From: Cellulomonas hominis
Lineage (GTDB): Bacteria > Actinomycetota > Actinomycetes > Actinomycetales > Cellulomonadaceae
Direction: 5' to 3'
Length of the DNA stretch: 64,000 bases
Assembly: GCF_901521055.1 (NCBI RefSeq)
Contig: NZ_CABEGA010000051.1
Span: forward strand, 1 to 64,000
Below the pieces are notes generated by a model. That model was not told the origin of the DNA, ran no database searches, and was given only the letters and a program-made list of their open reading frames with translations. The translations under genes were made by a program, and so were the position numbers. Of this stretch, positions 1 through 7,337 are shown piece by piece; within the stretch, counting starts at the first letter, position 1, and the number at the start of each line of letters is the position of its first letter.

Positions 1-210
1 GCGGACGCGCGCAAGCCCGCGACCGCGATGTACGTGTCCTACGACGCGGACCGGCCGCTGACCCGGGTCGACGAGCGGCCCGCGGCGACCGCGGCGCCCG
101 CGTCCGGGTCGCTGCTCGGTGGCGGGAGCGGGGCGACGGCGGTCCGGTCGGGCAGGACCAGCAGGGCGCCGGTGCGCGGGTGCGGCACGACCTCCACCGG
201 GTACCGGTAG
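1..210 (+). CDS. Possible C-terminal end of a truncated ORF
   Basis: An open frame enters from the left edge and ends at a TAG at 208-210. Its first 30 or so residues look protein-like, with a YVSYDADRPLTRVDE segment, and then become low-complexity Ala/Gly/Ser. If real it is the C-terminus of a gene starting outside the window and convergent with the haem ATPase, overlapping its 3' end by about 170 bases. Only the low-complexity C-terminal tail of the ATPase lies in the overlap, so the two could coexist. No family is recognised; it may equally be a GC-driven shadow. Confidence 0.25.
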   Translation, partial: ADARKPATAMYVSYDADRPLTRVDERPAATAAPASGSLLGGGSGATAVRSGRTSRAPVRGCGTTSTGYR

Positions 211-947
211 ACGTCCGTGAGCAGCGACGCGGTGAGCACGTCCTCGGGGGCCCCGAGCGCGCGCAGCCGGCCGCCGGCGAGCACCGCCACCCGGTCGGCG
301 TGCGCGGCGGCGAGCGTGAGGTCGTGCAGGACGGCCACGACGGCGTCCCCGGCGTGGGCGCGGTCGCCGGCGCGGTCGAGCAGCAGCTCCTGGTGCCGGA
401 CGTCGAGCGCGGCGGTCGGCTCGTCGAGCAGCAGCACCGGCGTCGCCTGCGCCCGGACCCGCGCGAAGGCGACGCGCGCCTTCTCGCCGCCGGACAGCGA
501 CGGGAACCGGCGCTCGGCCAGCTGCCCCGCCTCGGCCTCGGCCAGCGCCCCGGCGACCGCCCGGTCGTCGTCGTCCTCCTGGGCGGTCCCCCGCCAGGGC
601 GCCCGGCCCATCCGCACCACGTCGGCGACGGCGAACGGGAAGCTCAGCCGGTGCTCCTGCAGCAGCACCGCCCGGCGGCGCGCGAGGTCCCCGGCGCGCA
701 GCCGGCGGACGTCCGCGTCGTCGTACCGGACCTCGCCGCGCGTGGGCTCGAGGTCGCCCGCGAGCACGCCGAGCAGCGTCGACTTGCCCGCGCCGTTCGG
801 CCCGACGACCGCGAGCACCTCCCCGGCGCGCACGTCGAGGTCGACGCCGTCCAGCAGCACCGCCCCGTCGACGGCGTACGCCACGTCGCGCGCCACGACC
901 GGCACGGCGCCGGGCGCGGCCGCCGGCACACGCGCCCCGCCGGTCAC
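39..947 (-). CDS. hmuV: Haem/hemin ABC transporter ATP-binding protein (HmuV)
   Basis: ATPase of a haem importer, acting at the inner face of the membrane with the permease encoded just upstream. The 302-residue product has Walker A GPNGAGKST at about 49-57, a Q-loop glutamine near 97, signature LSGGE at about 151-155, Walker B VLLLDEPT at about 171-178 and the switch histidine near 208 (VLHDL). The GTG start at 947 overlaps the permease stop in a GTGA arrangement, which fixes the start. The last 35 residues are a low-complexity Pro/Ser/Ala tail not typical of the family. It is the last gene of the hmuTUV operon and should be iron-regulated through the box upstream of hmuT. The assignment to haem rather than a siderophore rests on family resemblance of the three proteins together. 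Confidence 0.88.
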   Translation of the reverse strand: MTGGARVPAAAPGAVPVVARDVAYAVDGAVLLDGVDLDVRAGEVLAVVGPNGAGKSTLLGVLAGDLEPTRGEVRYDDADVRRLRAGDLARRRAVLLQEHRLSFPFAVADVVRMGRAPWRGTAQEDDDDRAVAGALAEAEAGQLAERRFPSLSGGEKARVAFARVRAQATPVLLLDEPTAALDVRHQELLLDRAGDRAHAGDAVVAVLHDLTLAAAHADRVAVLAGGRLRALGAPEDVLTASLLTDVYRYPVEVVPHPRTGALLVLPDRTAVAPLPPPSSDPDAGAAVAAGRSSTRVSGRSAS

Positions 948-2050
948 GCCCAGCCCCCCGCCTGGCGCCGGGTGCGCCGGATGAGCCAGAAGAAGAACGG
1001 CCCGCCCACGAGCGCGGTCAGCATCCCGATCGGCAGGTCGGCGTAGGCCACGGCGGTGCGGGCGACCAGGTCGGCGGCCAGCAGCAGCACCCCGCCGCCG
1101 AGCGCGCTCAGCGGCACGAGCACCCGGTGCCCCGGCCCGACGGCCATCCGCACCAGGTGCGGGACCACGAGCCCGACGAACGACACGATCCCGCAGAACG
1201 CGACCGCCGCCGCGGTGAGCAGCGCGACCGCGACGATGCTGACGAGCCGCAGGCGCTCGACGTCGACGCCCACGTGCCGGGCGGCGCGCTCCCCGAGGGA
1301 CAGCAGGTCCAGCCGGCGCGCGACCAGCACCGCGACCACCAGCCCGGCCGCGACGAACGGCGCCACGACCGCGACGTACTGCCACCGGGTGCCGTTGAGG
1401 CTGCCCAGCTGCCAGAACACGATCTGCTCCCGGGCCTGCGTGTCGCCGAGGAACGTGAGGAAGGCGATGCCCGCACCGCACACCGCGTTGACCGCGACGC
1501 CGGTCAGCACCAGCGTCACGACCTCCGTCCGGCCGCCGGAGCGCGCCAGCAGGTAGACCGCGAGCGTCGTCACGAGCCCGCCACCGAACGCCAGCGCCGC
1601 CGAGGTGAACGGCCCGAGGAAGCCCAGCCCGAAGACGATGCCCGTGCACGCCGCGAGCGCCGCGCCGGAGGACACCCCGACCACGCCCGGCTCGGCGAGC
1701 GGGTTGCCGAACACGCCCTGCATGACGGCGCCGGCGGTGGCGAGCGCTGCCCCCACCAGGACGGCCATCACGACGCGCGGGAACCGGATCGTCCACAGGG
1801 CGGCGTCGCCGTTCGGGTGCGTCGGCACGGGGCCGGCGTCGATGCCGAGCCGGTGCAGCACGGAGCCGAGGACCTCCGCGGGCGGCACCCGCAGCTGGCC
1901 GCTCCCGGCGGACACGACCGCCAGCACGAGCAGCCCGAGGGCGAGCGCGACGGCGAGCGGCACGACCCGGCGGGACCGAGCGCGGGGCAGCAGCGGCGGG
2001 GCCGGCGGGGCGGGGGCCTCGGCGACCACCTCCGGGCGCAGGGCGGTCAC
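944..2050 (-). CDS. hmuU: Haem ABC transporter permease, FecCD family (HmuU)
   Basis: Integral-membrane permease that would move haem delivered by HmuT. The 368-residue product has a short cytoplasmic N-terminus and about ten hydrophobic segments. FecCD-family landmarks are visible: RFPRVVMAVLVGAALATAG early, GNPLAEPGVVGVSSGA after it, and FVGLVVPHLVRMAVGPGHR late, which forms the coupling region. The GTG start at 2050 overlaps the stop of the binding-protein gene (GTGA), and the stop overlaps the hmuV start, so the three genes are translationally coupled. The open frame continues upstream, but that part is a shadow of hmuT in another frame. Confidence 0.88.
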   Translation of the reverse strand: MTALRPEVVAEAPAPPAPPLLPRARSRRVVPLAVALALGLLVLAVVSAGSGQLRVPPAEVLGSVLHRLGIDAGPVPTHPNGDAALWTIRFPRVVMAVLVGAALATAGAVMQGVFGNPLAEPGVVGVSSGAALAACTGIVFGLGFLGPFTSAALAFGGGLVTTLAVYLLARSGGRTEVVTLVLTGVAVNAVCGAGIAFLTFLGDTQAREQIVFWQLGSLNGTRWQYVAVVAPFVAAGLVVAVLVARRLDLLSLGERAARHVGVDVERLRLVSIVAVALLTAAAVAFCGIVSFVGLVVPHLVRMAVGPGHRVLVPLSALGGGVLLLAADLVARTAVAYADLPIGMLTALVGGPFFFWLIRRTRRQAGGWA

Positions 2051-3183
2051 GACGCGTCGGGCGCGTAGAACGCGCGCGCCAGGGCGTCGAGCGTCTGCGC
2101 GGACGTCGGCCCGAACGACAGGATCTGGCTGTCGGCCATGTCGACCACCCGGCGGTGCTCGCCCGCCGGTGTCTGCGCGACGGCCGGCAGCTGCTCGAGC
2201 AGCCCGTCGACGCCGCCGACCGACTCCAGGCCCTTCGTCATCACCAGGACCAGGTCGGGCTGGGCGGCGATCAGGCCCTCGTCGGTGACCGGGCGCATGC
2301 CCTCCCAGCCGATCTCGGTCGCGACGTCCACCCCGCCGAGCGCGCTGATCAGCGAGTCCGCGCCGGACCCCGCGCCGAACATGTAGTAGACGCCGGACTG
2401 CCCGCGCAGGTAGAGGAACACCACCCGCAACCGGTCGGCGGGGTCCTGGGGGGCGAGCGCGGCGATGTCGGAGGTGACCGCGTCGATCTCGGCCTGGGTG
2501 CGGGCGGCCAGGGCCGCGCCCTCCTCCGGGAGGCCGACCGCGGCGGCGACCGCCGTGATGAGGTCGTCGACCGTGTCGAGGCTGCGGTGCGCGTCCACGA
2601 CGACCACCGGGATCCCGGCGTCCCGCATCTGCAGCACGGTGTCCCACGGCCCGAGCGAGGTGTCCGTGATGATCAGCGTCGGGGCGAGCTCGAGGATCGC
2701 CTCGCCGCTCAGCTCGTGGCCGTTCGTCGTCACCAGCGGCTGGTCCGCGATCTCCGGGAAGTCCGACGACACGTCCCGCCCGACCACGTCGTCCCCGAGC
2801 CCCAGCTCGTGCACCACCCGCGAGGTGGAGCCGTACAGGTCGAGCGCGAGGATCCGGCTCACGTCGGTGACGGTCACGGACGTCCCCTGCGCGTCGGTCA
2901 CCGTGACCGGGAGCGCCGGCTCCGGGTCGGCGCTGACCGGCTCCACGGGGGTCACGGCGGACAGCGCGGTGGACTCCCCGACCCACGCCCGCGGGTCGTC
3001 GAGCGGCGTCAGCTCGCTCAGCGGCGGCCGGTCCCCCGCCGCCGCGGCGGTGCCGCCGGCCGAGCCCGCGGCGGCGGTGCAGCCGGCGAGCAGGGCGACG
3101 AGCAGCGCCGCGACCAGCACCGGGACCGTCCGGCGGGTGGTGCGACGGCGCGCGGCCGGACCGGACGGGTGGTGCTGGGACAT
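2047..3183 (-). CDS. hmuT: Haem ABC transporter substrate-binding lipoprotein (HmuT)
   Basis: Extracytoplasmic haem-binding lipoprotein, 378 residues. It begins with a basic stretch and a hydrophobic signal ending in lipobox LLAGC, so Cys35 would be lipidated. The body matches the periplasmic-binding fold of haem/Fe-siderophore proteins: ILALDLYGSTSRVVHELGLG near the start of the first lobe, then a PTLIITDTSLGP segment and YYMFGAGSGADSLISALGG in the second lobe. It is the first gene of the operon. The 5' region carries a 19-bp IdeR/DtxR-like box starting 21 bases upstream of the ATG, so repression under iron sufficiency is expected. Confidence 0.87.
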   Translation of the reverse strand: MSQHHPSGPAARRRTTRRTVPVLVAALLVALLAGCTAAAGSAGGTAAAAGDRPPLSELTPLDDPRAWVGESTALSAVTPVEPVSADPEPALPVTVTDAQGTSVTVTDVSRILALDLYGSTSRVVHELGLGDDVVGRDVSSDFPEIADQPLVTTNGHELSGEAILELAPTLIITDTSLGPWDTVLQMRDAGIPVVVVDAHRSLDTVDDLITAVAAAVGLPEEGAALAARTQAEIDAVTSDIAALAPQDPADRLRVVFLYLRGQSGVYYMFGAGSGADSLISALGGVDVATEIGWEGMRPVTDEGLIAAQPDLVLVMTKGLESVGGVDGLLEQLPAVAQTPAGEHRRVVDMADSQILSFGPTSAQTLDALARAFYAPDAS

Positions 3184-3203
3184 GACGCACGGCTCCTGTG
3201 TTC

Positions 3204-3222
3204 TTAGGTGAGCCGACCCTAA
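3204..3222. promoter_or_regulatory. IdeR/DtxR-type iron box upstream of hmuT
   Basis: TTAGGTGAGCCGACCCTAA is a 19-bp interrupted palindrome matching the known actinobacterial IdeR/DtxR consensus at 16 of 19 positions, including both TTAGG/CCTAA outer arms. It sits between the hmuT start at 3183 and the probable promoter. A partial second half-site (TTAGG with ACCT) follows at 3224-3235. Iron-dependent repression of hmuTUV is inferred. Confidence 0.8.
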
Positions 3223-3290
3223 GTTAGGACAACCTCAGAAGACAAGCACCGTCCGGACATCCGCGACATTCAGGACACCGCTCCGTGACC

Positions 3291-3344
3291 AAGTGGAGCG
3301 TTCCGCCCGACACACCCCGGCGTTTCCGGCAGAACGCTCCACTT
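3291..3344. repeat. Imperfect intergenic palindrome, copy 1
   Basis: Arms AAGTGGAGCGTTC (3291-3303) and GAACGCTCCACTT (3332-3344) are perfect and extend inward imperfectly through GCCCGACAC. It lies upstream of both flanking genes, hmuT on the minus strand and a small membrane gene on the plus strand, so it is not a normal terminator. A related, more perfect copy is at 17916-17965 and shares GTGGAG, GCCCGACAC and CTCCACTTCGC. Confidence 0.7.
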
Positions 3345-3442
3345 CGCACGACACCCTGCCGGCGGACGCATCCATAGCCTGGGGCGATGGAGACGGCAGC
3401 ACGCGACCAGCCCACCGCCGCGGGGAGGACGTCTCCGCGCGC

Positions 3443-3820
3443 GTGGCGGCGACGACGCTGCTCATCACGGTCGGCGGCACGCTGCTGGCCGTGCTGCTCG
3501 CGGACGTCGTGTCGCACCTCGCCGTGCACGGCGCCGTCCCCACCCCGGCGGAGGCGCGGCACATGGTGGCCGTCTGCACCGGCGCGCTGGGCGTCCTGGT
3601 GCTGCCGATGGTGTTCCTGGGGGTGGCCGGCGCCGGCGGGTGGCACGTCGACGCGGCGCTGCGGGCGTCGACGATCGCCCTCCTGGCCAGCCTCGGGGTC
3701 GTCGGCTGGATCGCGGTGCGCCGCATCCCCCTGCCGGGGTGGCAGCGCCTCGCGGTGCTCGTCGGCGTGGTCGCGGTGGGGACGGCCGTCGTCGGGCTCG
3801 AGCTCCTCGCCCACGGCTGA
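3443..3820 (+). CDS. Small integral-membrane protein of unknown function
   Basis: A 125-residue protein made of about four hydrophobic helices: AATTLLITVGGTLLAVLLAD, then VCTGALGVLVLPMVFLGV, ASTIALLASLGVVGWIAV and LAVLVGVVAVGTAVVGLELL. I do not recognise a family. The open frame extends upstream to 3293, but its first 50 residues cross the intergenic palindrome and are not protein-like. The GTG at 3443 begins the first helix and has GGGGAGGA about 13 bases before it, a long but usable spacing. It stands alone between the divergent haem operon and a convergent DUF5997 gene. Confidence 0.55.
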   Translation: MAATTLLITVGGTLLAVLLADVVSHLAVHGAVPTPAEARHMVAVCTGALGVLVLPMVFLGVAGAGGWHVDAALRASTIALLASLGVVGWIAVRRIPLPGWQRLAVLVGVVAVGTAVVGLELLAHG

Positions 3821-3859
3821 CCCGCGCCGGCACGGGGGCCGGCCCGCCGGACGGGGGCG

Positions 3860-4357
3860 TCAGCCGCGGGGGCGGTCGCCCTGCTGCCCGGCGCGCTCGG
3901 CGGCCCGGGCGGCGTCGCGCTCGCGCAGCCGCTGCTCCTCGCGCTTCACCTCGGCGTGGGTGGCGCGCTCCCGGTGCAGCCACTCGGGGCTCTCGGCGAT
4001 GATCGCGTCGATCTGCTCGGTGGTCAGCGGGTCCGTGAGGCCGGCGCGGGCGAGGCCGGAGGTCGAGATCCGCAGCCGCGCGGCGACGACCGCGCGGGGG
4101 TGCGGCCCGGTGCGGCGCAGGTCCACCAGCCACTGCGGGGGCGTGCGCTGCAGGGCGTCGAGCTCCTCGCGGGACACGGGGCCCGCCTGGAACTCCTCCG
4201 GCGTCGCGGGCAGGTACACGCCGAGCTTCGCCGCCGCGGTGGCGGGCTTCATCGTCTGCGGCGTGCGGGCGCGGCGCGCGGGGGCCGCCGGGGCGTCGGC
4301 CGGGTCGCTGTCGCTGCCGGCCGGGGCGTCCGGGGTCACCGGGGAGTCGGAGGTCAC
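3860..4357 (-). CDS. DUF5997 family protein
   Basis: A 165-residue soluble protein. The core runs from QTMKPATAAAKLGVYLPATPEEF through WLVDLRRTGPHPRAVVAARL to LTTEQIDAIIAESPEWL, a pattern I associate with the actinobacterial DUF5997 family. The N-terminal 45 residues are acidic and Ala/Pro-rich; the C-terminus is charged (KREEQRLRERDAARAAE). The start is a GTG at 4357, 111 bases from the start of the divergent LysR-effector-domain gene. These two families are commonly neighbours in actinobacteria, which supports both calls, but no biochemical function is known. Confidence 0.75.
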   Translation of the reverse strand: MTSDSPVTPDAPAGSDSDPADAPAAPARRARTPQTMKPATAAAKLGVYLPATPEEFQAGPVSREELDALQRTPPQWLVDLRRTGPHPRAVVAARLRISTSGLARAGLTDPLTTEQIDAIIAESPEWLHRERATHAEVKREEQRLRERDAARAAERAGQQGDRPRG

Positions 4358-4468
4358 CGCACCAGGATACGGACGCCGGGCCGCCGAGGGCACCGGCGGC
4401 GGCCCGGCGAGGGCCAGGCGAGGGCCCGGCGGCGGCCCGGCGAGGGTCGCGCGACTACGCTGGCCGCG

Positions 4469-5293
4469 ATGTCCGAGACCCCGGTGCCGCCCGAGCCCGA
4501 CGCCCGTGCCGACGAGCTCGCCGCTCCCGGCGCACCCGCCGACGGCCCGCGGTTCCGCCTGCTGCTGGTGCCCGGCGTCGTCCCGGCGTCCTGGGTGCGG
4601 ACGTGGCGGGAGCGGGTGACCGACGTCCCGCTGGAGCTGGTGCACGCCACCGCCGCCGACGCGGGGCGGGTCCTGGCGGAGGGGGGCGCGGACGCCGCGC
4701 TGCTCCGGCTGCCGGTGGACCGCGACGTGCTGTCCGCGATCCCGCTGTACGTCGAGCAGACCGTGGTCGTCCTGCCGAAGGACCACCTGCTCACCGCACT
4801 GGACGAGCTGACGCCGGCCGACCTCGCCGAGGAGACGCTGCTGACCCCCGCGGACGACGTCGTGCGCTGGACGGACCCGCCCGGGGAGCCGTCCGCGCTG
4901 CCCACCCCCGAGACCACCGAGGACGCGGTCGCCCTGGTCGCGTCCGGGGTCGGGCTGCTGGTGCTGCCGCAGTCGCTCGCGCGGCTGCACCACCGCAAGG
5001 ACCTCACCTACCGCCCCCTGGCCGACGCGCCCGCGTCGCAGACCGCCCTCGCGTGGCCGGCGGCCCGGGACGGCGACCCGCTGGTCGAGGAGCTCATCGG
5101 CATCGTCCGGGGACGCACGGTGAACAGCTCCCGCGGGCGCGGGTCGACCCCGCCGGCGCCCGTGCAGCCCGCCGCGAAGGAGCAGCGACCCCAGCGCGGG
5201 GGCGCCCGTGGCCGCGGCCCCCGGACCTCCGACCGCGGCCGCGGCGGTCGCCCCTCCGGCAGGACGAGCGGGCGCGGCCGGCGGGGGCGGTAG
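4469..5293 (+). CDS. LysR-type effector (substrate-binding) domain protein without HTH
   Basis: A 274-residue protein whose residues of about 25-210 match the two-lobed effector domain of LysR regulators: FRLLLVPGVVPASWVRTW, ADAALLRLPVDRDVLSAIPLY, VVVLPKDHLLTALDELTPADL and a GVGLLVLPQSLARLHH segment. There is no N-terminal winged helix, so it is not a complete LysR regulator. The last 60 residues are Arg/Gly-rich, with many RGRG repeats that could bind nucleic acid. It is divergent from the DUF5997 gene, and the sirtuin gene follows after 3 bases. Confidence 0.72.
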   Translation: MSETPVPPEPDARADELAAPGAPADGPRFRLLLVPGVVPASWVRTWRERVTDVPLELVHATAADAGRVLAEGGADAALLRLPVDRDVLSAIPLYVEQTVVVLPKDHLLTALDELTPADLAEETLLTPADDVVRWTDPPGEPSALPTPETTEDAVALVASGVGLLVLPQSLARLHHRKDLTYRPLADAPASQTALAWPAARDGDPLVEELIGIVRGRTVNSSRGRGSTPPAPVQPAAKEQRPQRGGARGRGPRTSDRGRGGRPSGRTSGRGRRGR

Positions 5294-5296
5294 GCC

Positions 5297-6037
5297 GTGC
5301 ACATGCCCGCCCCCGGGCTCCGCGTGACCGTGCTCACCGGCGCGGGGATCTCCACCGCGTCGGGCATCCCGGACTTCCGCGGTCCCGAGGGCGCGTGGAC
5401 GCGGCACCCCGAGCAGGTGGACCTGCTGGAGATCGGCCGCTACGTCGCCGACCCCGAGGCGCGCCGCACCGGCTGGCGGTGGTGGCGCGCGAACCCGGCG
5501 TGGGGCGCGCGGCCGTCCGCCGGGCACCGGGCGATCACCGAGCTGGAGCGCGCCGGACGGCTGCAGGCGGTGCTCACCCAGAACTTCGACGGGCTGCACC
5601 AGGCGGCCGGCTCGGACCCGGGGCAGGTGGTCGAGCTGCACGGGACCATGCGGACCACGTCGTGCCTGGCGTGCGGCGCGCGGCAGGCGACCGCGGACGT
5701 GCTGGCCCGGCTCGACGCGGAGCCCGACCCGCCCTGCACCGTGTGCGGCGGGATCCTCAAGCCGGACGTCGTCTACTTCGGCGAGATGCTGCCCGACCGG
5801 GCGCTGGAGCGGGCGATCGCGGCGGCCCAGGACGGCGACGTGTTCCTCGCGGTCGGCACGACCCTGAGCGTGCAGCCGGTCGCGAGCCTCACCGGGCTGG
5901 CGGCCGACAGCGGCGCCGAGGTGGTCATCGTCAACGCGGAGCCCACCCCGTACGACCGGGTGGCCGACCGCGTGGTCCGCGAGCCGATCGAGGACGCCCT
6001 GCCCGCACTGGTCGCGGAGCTGCTCGCGCGCGCCTGA
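5297..6037 (+). CDS. cobB: NAD-dependent protein deacylase, sirtuin family
   Basis: Removes acyl groups from lysine using NAD. The 246-residue product has the NAD-binding GAGIS (about 15-19) followed by [20 protein letters not shown] near 95, the catalytic ELHGTM histidine, a zinc site made of two Cys pairs (CLAC and CTVC), then [11 protein letters not shown] and [11 protein letters not shown]. All family landmarks are present and the length is normal. The start may be the GTG at 5297 or the ATG at 5303. It follows the LysR-effector-domain gene almost immediately, so the two are probably cotranscribed. The stop codon lies inside the first unit of an 11-bp tandem repeat. Confidence 0.9.
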   Translation: MHMPAPGLRVTVLTGAGISTASGIPDFRGPEGAWTRHPEQVDLLEIGRYVADPEARRTGWRWWRANPAWGARPSAGHRAITELERAGRLQAVLTQNFDGLHQAAGSDPGQVVELHGTMRTTSCLACGARQATADVLARLDAEPDPPCTVCGGILKPDVVYFGEMLPDRALERAIAAAQDGDVFLAVGTTLSVQPVASLTGLAADSGAEVVIVNAEPTPYDRVADRVVREPIEDALPALVAELLARA

Positions 6038-6077
6038 CCTGCGCCCGACCTGCGCCCGAGCTGCGCCTGACCTGCGC
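6036..6077. repeat. 11-bp tandem repeat spanning the sirtuin stop codon
   Basis: Units GACCTGCGCCC (6036-6046), an identical copy (6047-6057), GAGCTGCGCCT (6058-6068) and GACCTGCGC (6069-6077) give 3.8 copies. The TGA stop at 6035-6037 falls at the beginning of the array. Confidence 0.85.
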
Positions 6078-6085
6078 GGCGCCTC

Positions 6086-6604
6086 ATGCCCGGCGGCACG
6101 GGCGCCGATGACCGGGGTGTGGCCCGAGTCCGCACCGCCCTCGTCGTCGCCGTGCCCCTCGCGGCGGCGGCCGTCGCCGTCACCCTGTGGGCGGCCCCGT
6201 ACTGGCTCGACGTGGCGCGGCACGCCGTCGCCGAGCAGCGCTGGCCGGACGAGCGCGGCCGGATCGAGGCCGCCGTCGCCGCCGTCGCGCTCCCCGACGG
6301 CTTCGCGCCGGTGCCGTGCGCGGACGCGGCCCGGACCGACGTCGACCGGTGCTGGCGGACGGCCGGGACGCCCGAGGACTCGGCCGAGGCGCTGGTCGGG
6401 GCGCTCGCCGAGGCGGGGGTCACCGGGGTCGCGGTCGCGGCACCCCCGGAGGGCGGTGACCTCGCGATGGTGCAGGGGGTCGTCGCCGGCCGTCAGGTCT
6501 GGGCGGTCGCCGCCCGGGAGGTCGACCCCGACGCGACCCGCGTCGAGGACATGTTCCTCGGCACCGTGCTCGTCAAGGTCACCGCGGACCTCGACGCCCC
6601 CTGA
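6086..6604 (+). CDS. Membrane-anchored protein of unknown function
   Basis: A 172-residue protein with one N-terminal hydrophobic helix (ALVVAVPLAAAAVAVTLWAA, about 18-38) followed by a soluble domain probably facing outward. Two cysteines (VPCADAARTDVDRCW) could form a disulfide. The remainder alternates helix-like and strand-like stretches, for example AEALVGALAEAGVTGVAVAAP and QVWAVAAREVDPDATRVEDMFLGTVLVKV. No family is recognised. The ATG at 6086 is the first start after the sirtuin gene. Confidence 0.6.
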   Translation: MPGGTGADDRGVARVRTALVVAVPLAAAAVAVTLWAAPYWLDVARHAVAEQRWPDERGRIEAAVAAVALPDGFAPVPCADAARTDVDRCWRTAGTPEDSAEALVGALAEAGVTGVAVAAPPEGGDLAMVQGVVAGRQVWAVAAREVDPDATRVEDMFLGTVLVKVTADLDAP

Positions 6605-6699
6605 GCCCGGACCGCGAGCGGCGCACGTCACTCTCCGCCCACTTCCCTGCATGGCACAGACGTCGTATGCTCCACGCGGACTATTCGGAGAGGAGCATC

Positions 6700-7269
6700 G
6701 TGCCCGACACCCCCAGCAGCACGCTCACCCCGCTCGCGGTCGCGATCCTCGCGCTGCTGGCGGAGCGCGAGATGCACCCCTACGAGATCCACCAGGTGCT
6801 GCTCCAGCGGGCGACGGACCGGCTCGTGAAGGTCCGCCCCGGCTCGCTCTACCACGCGGTGGACCGGCTGCACCGCGACGGGCTGGTGCAGGCCGTCGGC
6901 ACCGAGCGCGCCGGGAACCGGCCGGAGCGCACCACGTACGCCCTCACCCCGGCGGGGAGCGAGGCCCTCGCCGAGCAGCTCGCCGCCATGCTCTCCGCCC
7001 CCGTCAACGAGTACCCGCGCCTGCCGCTGGCCCTCGCCGAGGCGCACCACCTGCCCCGGGACACCGTCCTCGCCCTGCTGCGGGACCGCGTGTCGCGCCT
7101 GTCCGAGGAGCTCGACCAGCTGCGCGACGGGGTCGCCCGCGTCACCGCGAAGCAGCTGCCGGCCCGCTACTGGGTCGACCTGACCTACCAGATCGCCGTG
7201 TTCGAGACCGAGTCGCGCTGGATCGCGACGTTCATCGACGACATCGAGTCCGGCGACATCCCCTGGTGA
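6700..7269 (+). CDS. PadR family transcriptional regulator
   Basis: A 189-residue regulator. Residues of about 10-90 form the PadR winged helix: PLAVAILALLAEREMHPYEI, VRPGSLYHAVDRLHRDGLV and ERTTYALTPAGSEAL. The C-terminal half is a Vir-type helical dimerisation region with VSRLSEELDQLRDGV. The GTG at 6700 is chosen because GGAGAGGAG lies just upstream; the in-frame start at 6667 would add 11 atypical residues. It is followed after 68 bases by a DHA2-type exporter, the usual target of PadR regulators, so it likely represses that gene and itself. Confidence 0.88.
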   Translation: MPDTPSSTLTPLAVAILALLAEREMHPYEIHQVLLQRATDRLVKVRPGSLYHAVDRLHRDGLVQAVGTERAGNRPERTTYALTPAGSEALAEQLAAMLSAPVNEYPRLPLALAEAHHLPRDTVLALLRDRVSRLSEELDQLRDGVARVTAKQLPARYWVDLTYQIAVFETESRWIATFIDDIESGDIPW

Positions 7270-7337
7270 CCCCCGCCGCGCGCCCCCCGGCGCGCGGACC
7301 TGCCCTGACTCCTCCGCACCCCCTGAACGAGGCACGC

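Noticed and set aside
3860..6652. Minus-strand open frame of 930 codons across the sirtuin and LysR-type genes
   Set aside because: Only its last 165 codons (from 4357) look like protein; the rest is Arg/Gly/Pro/His shadow of plus-strand genes with clear family motifs.
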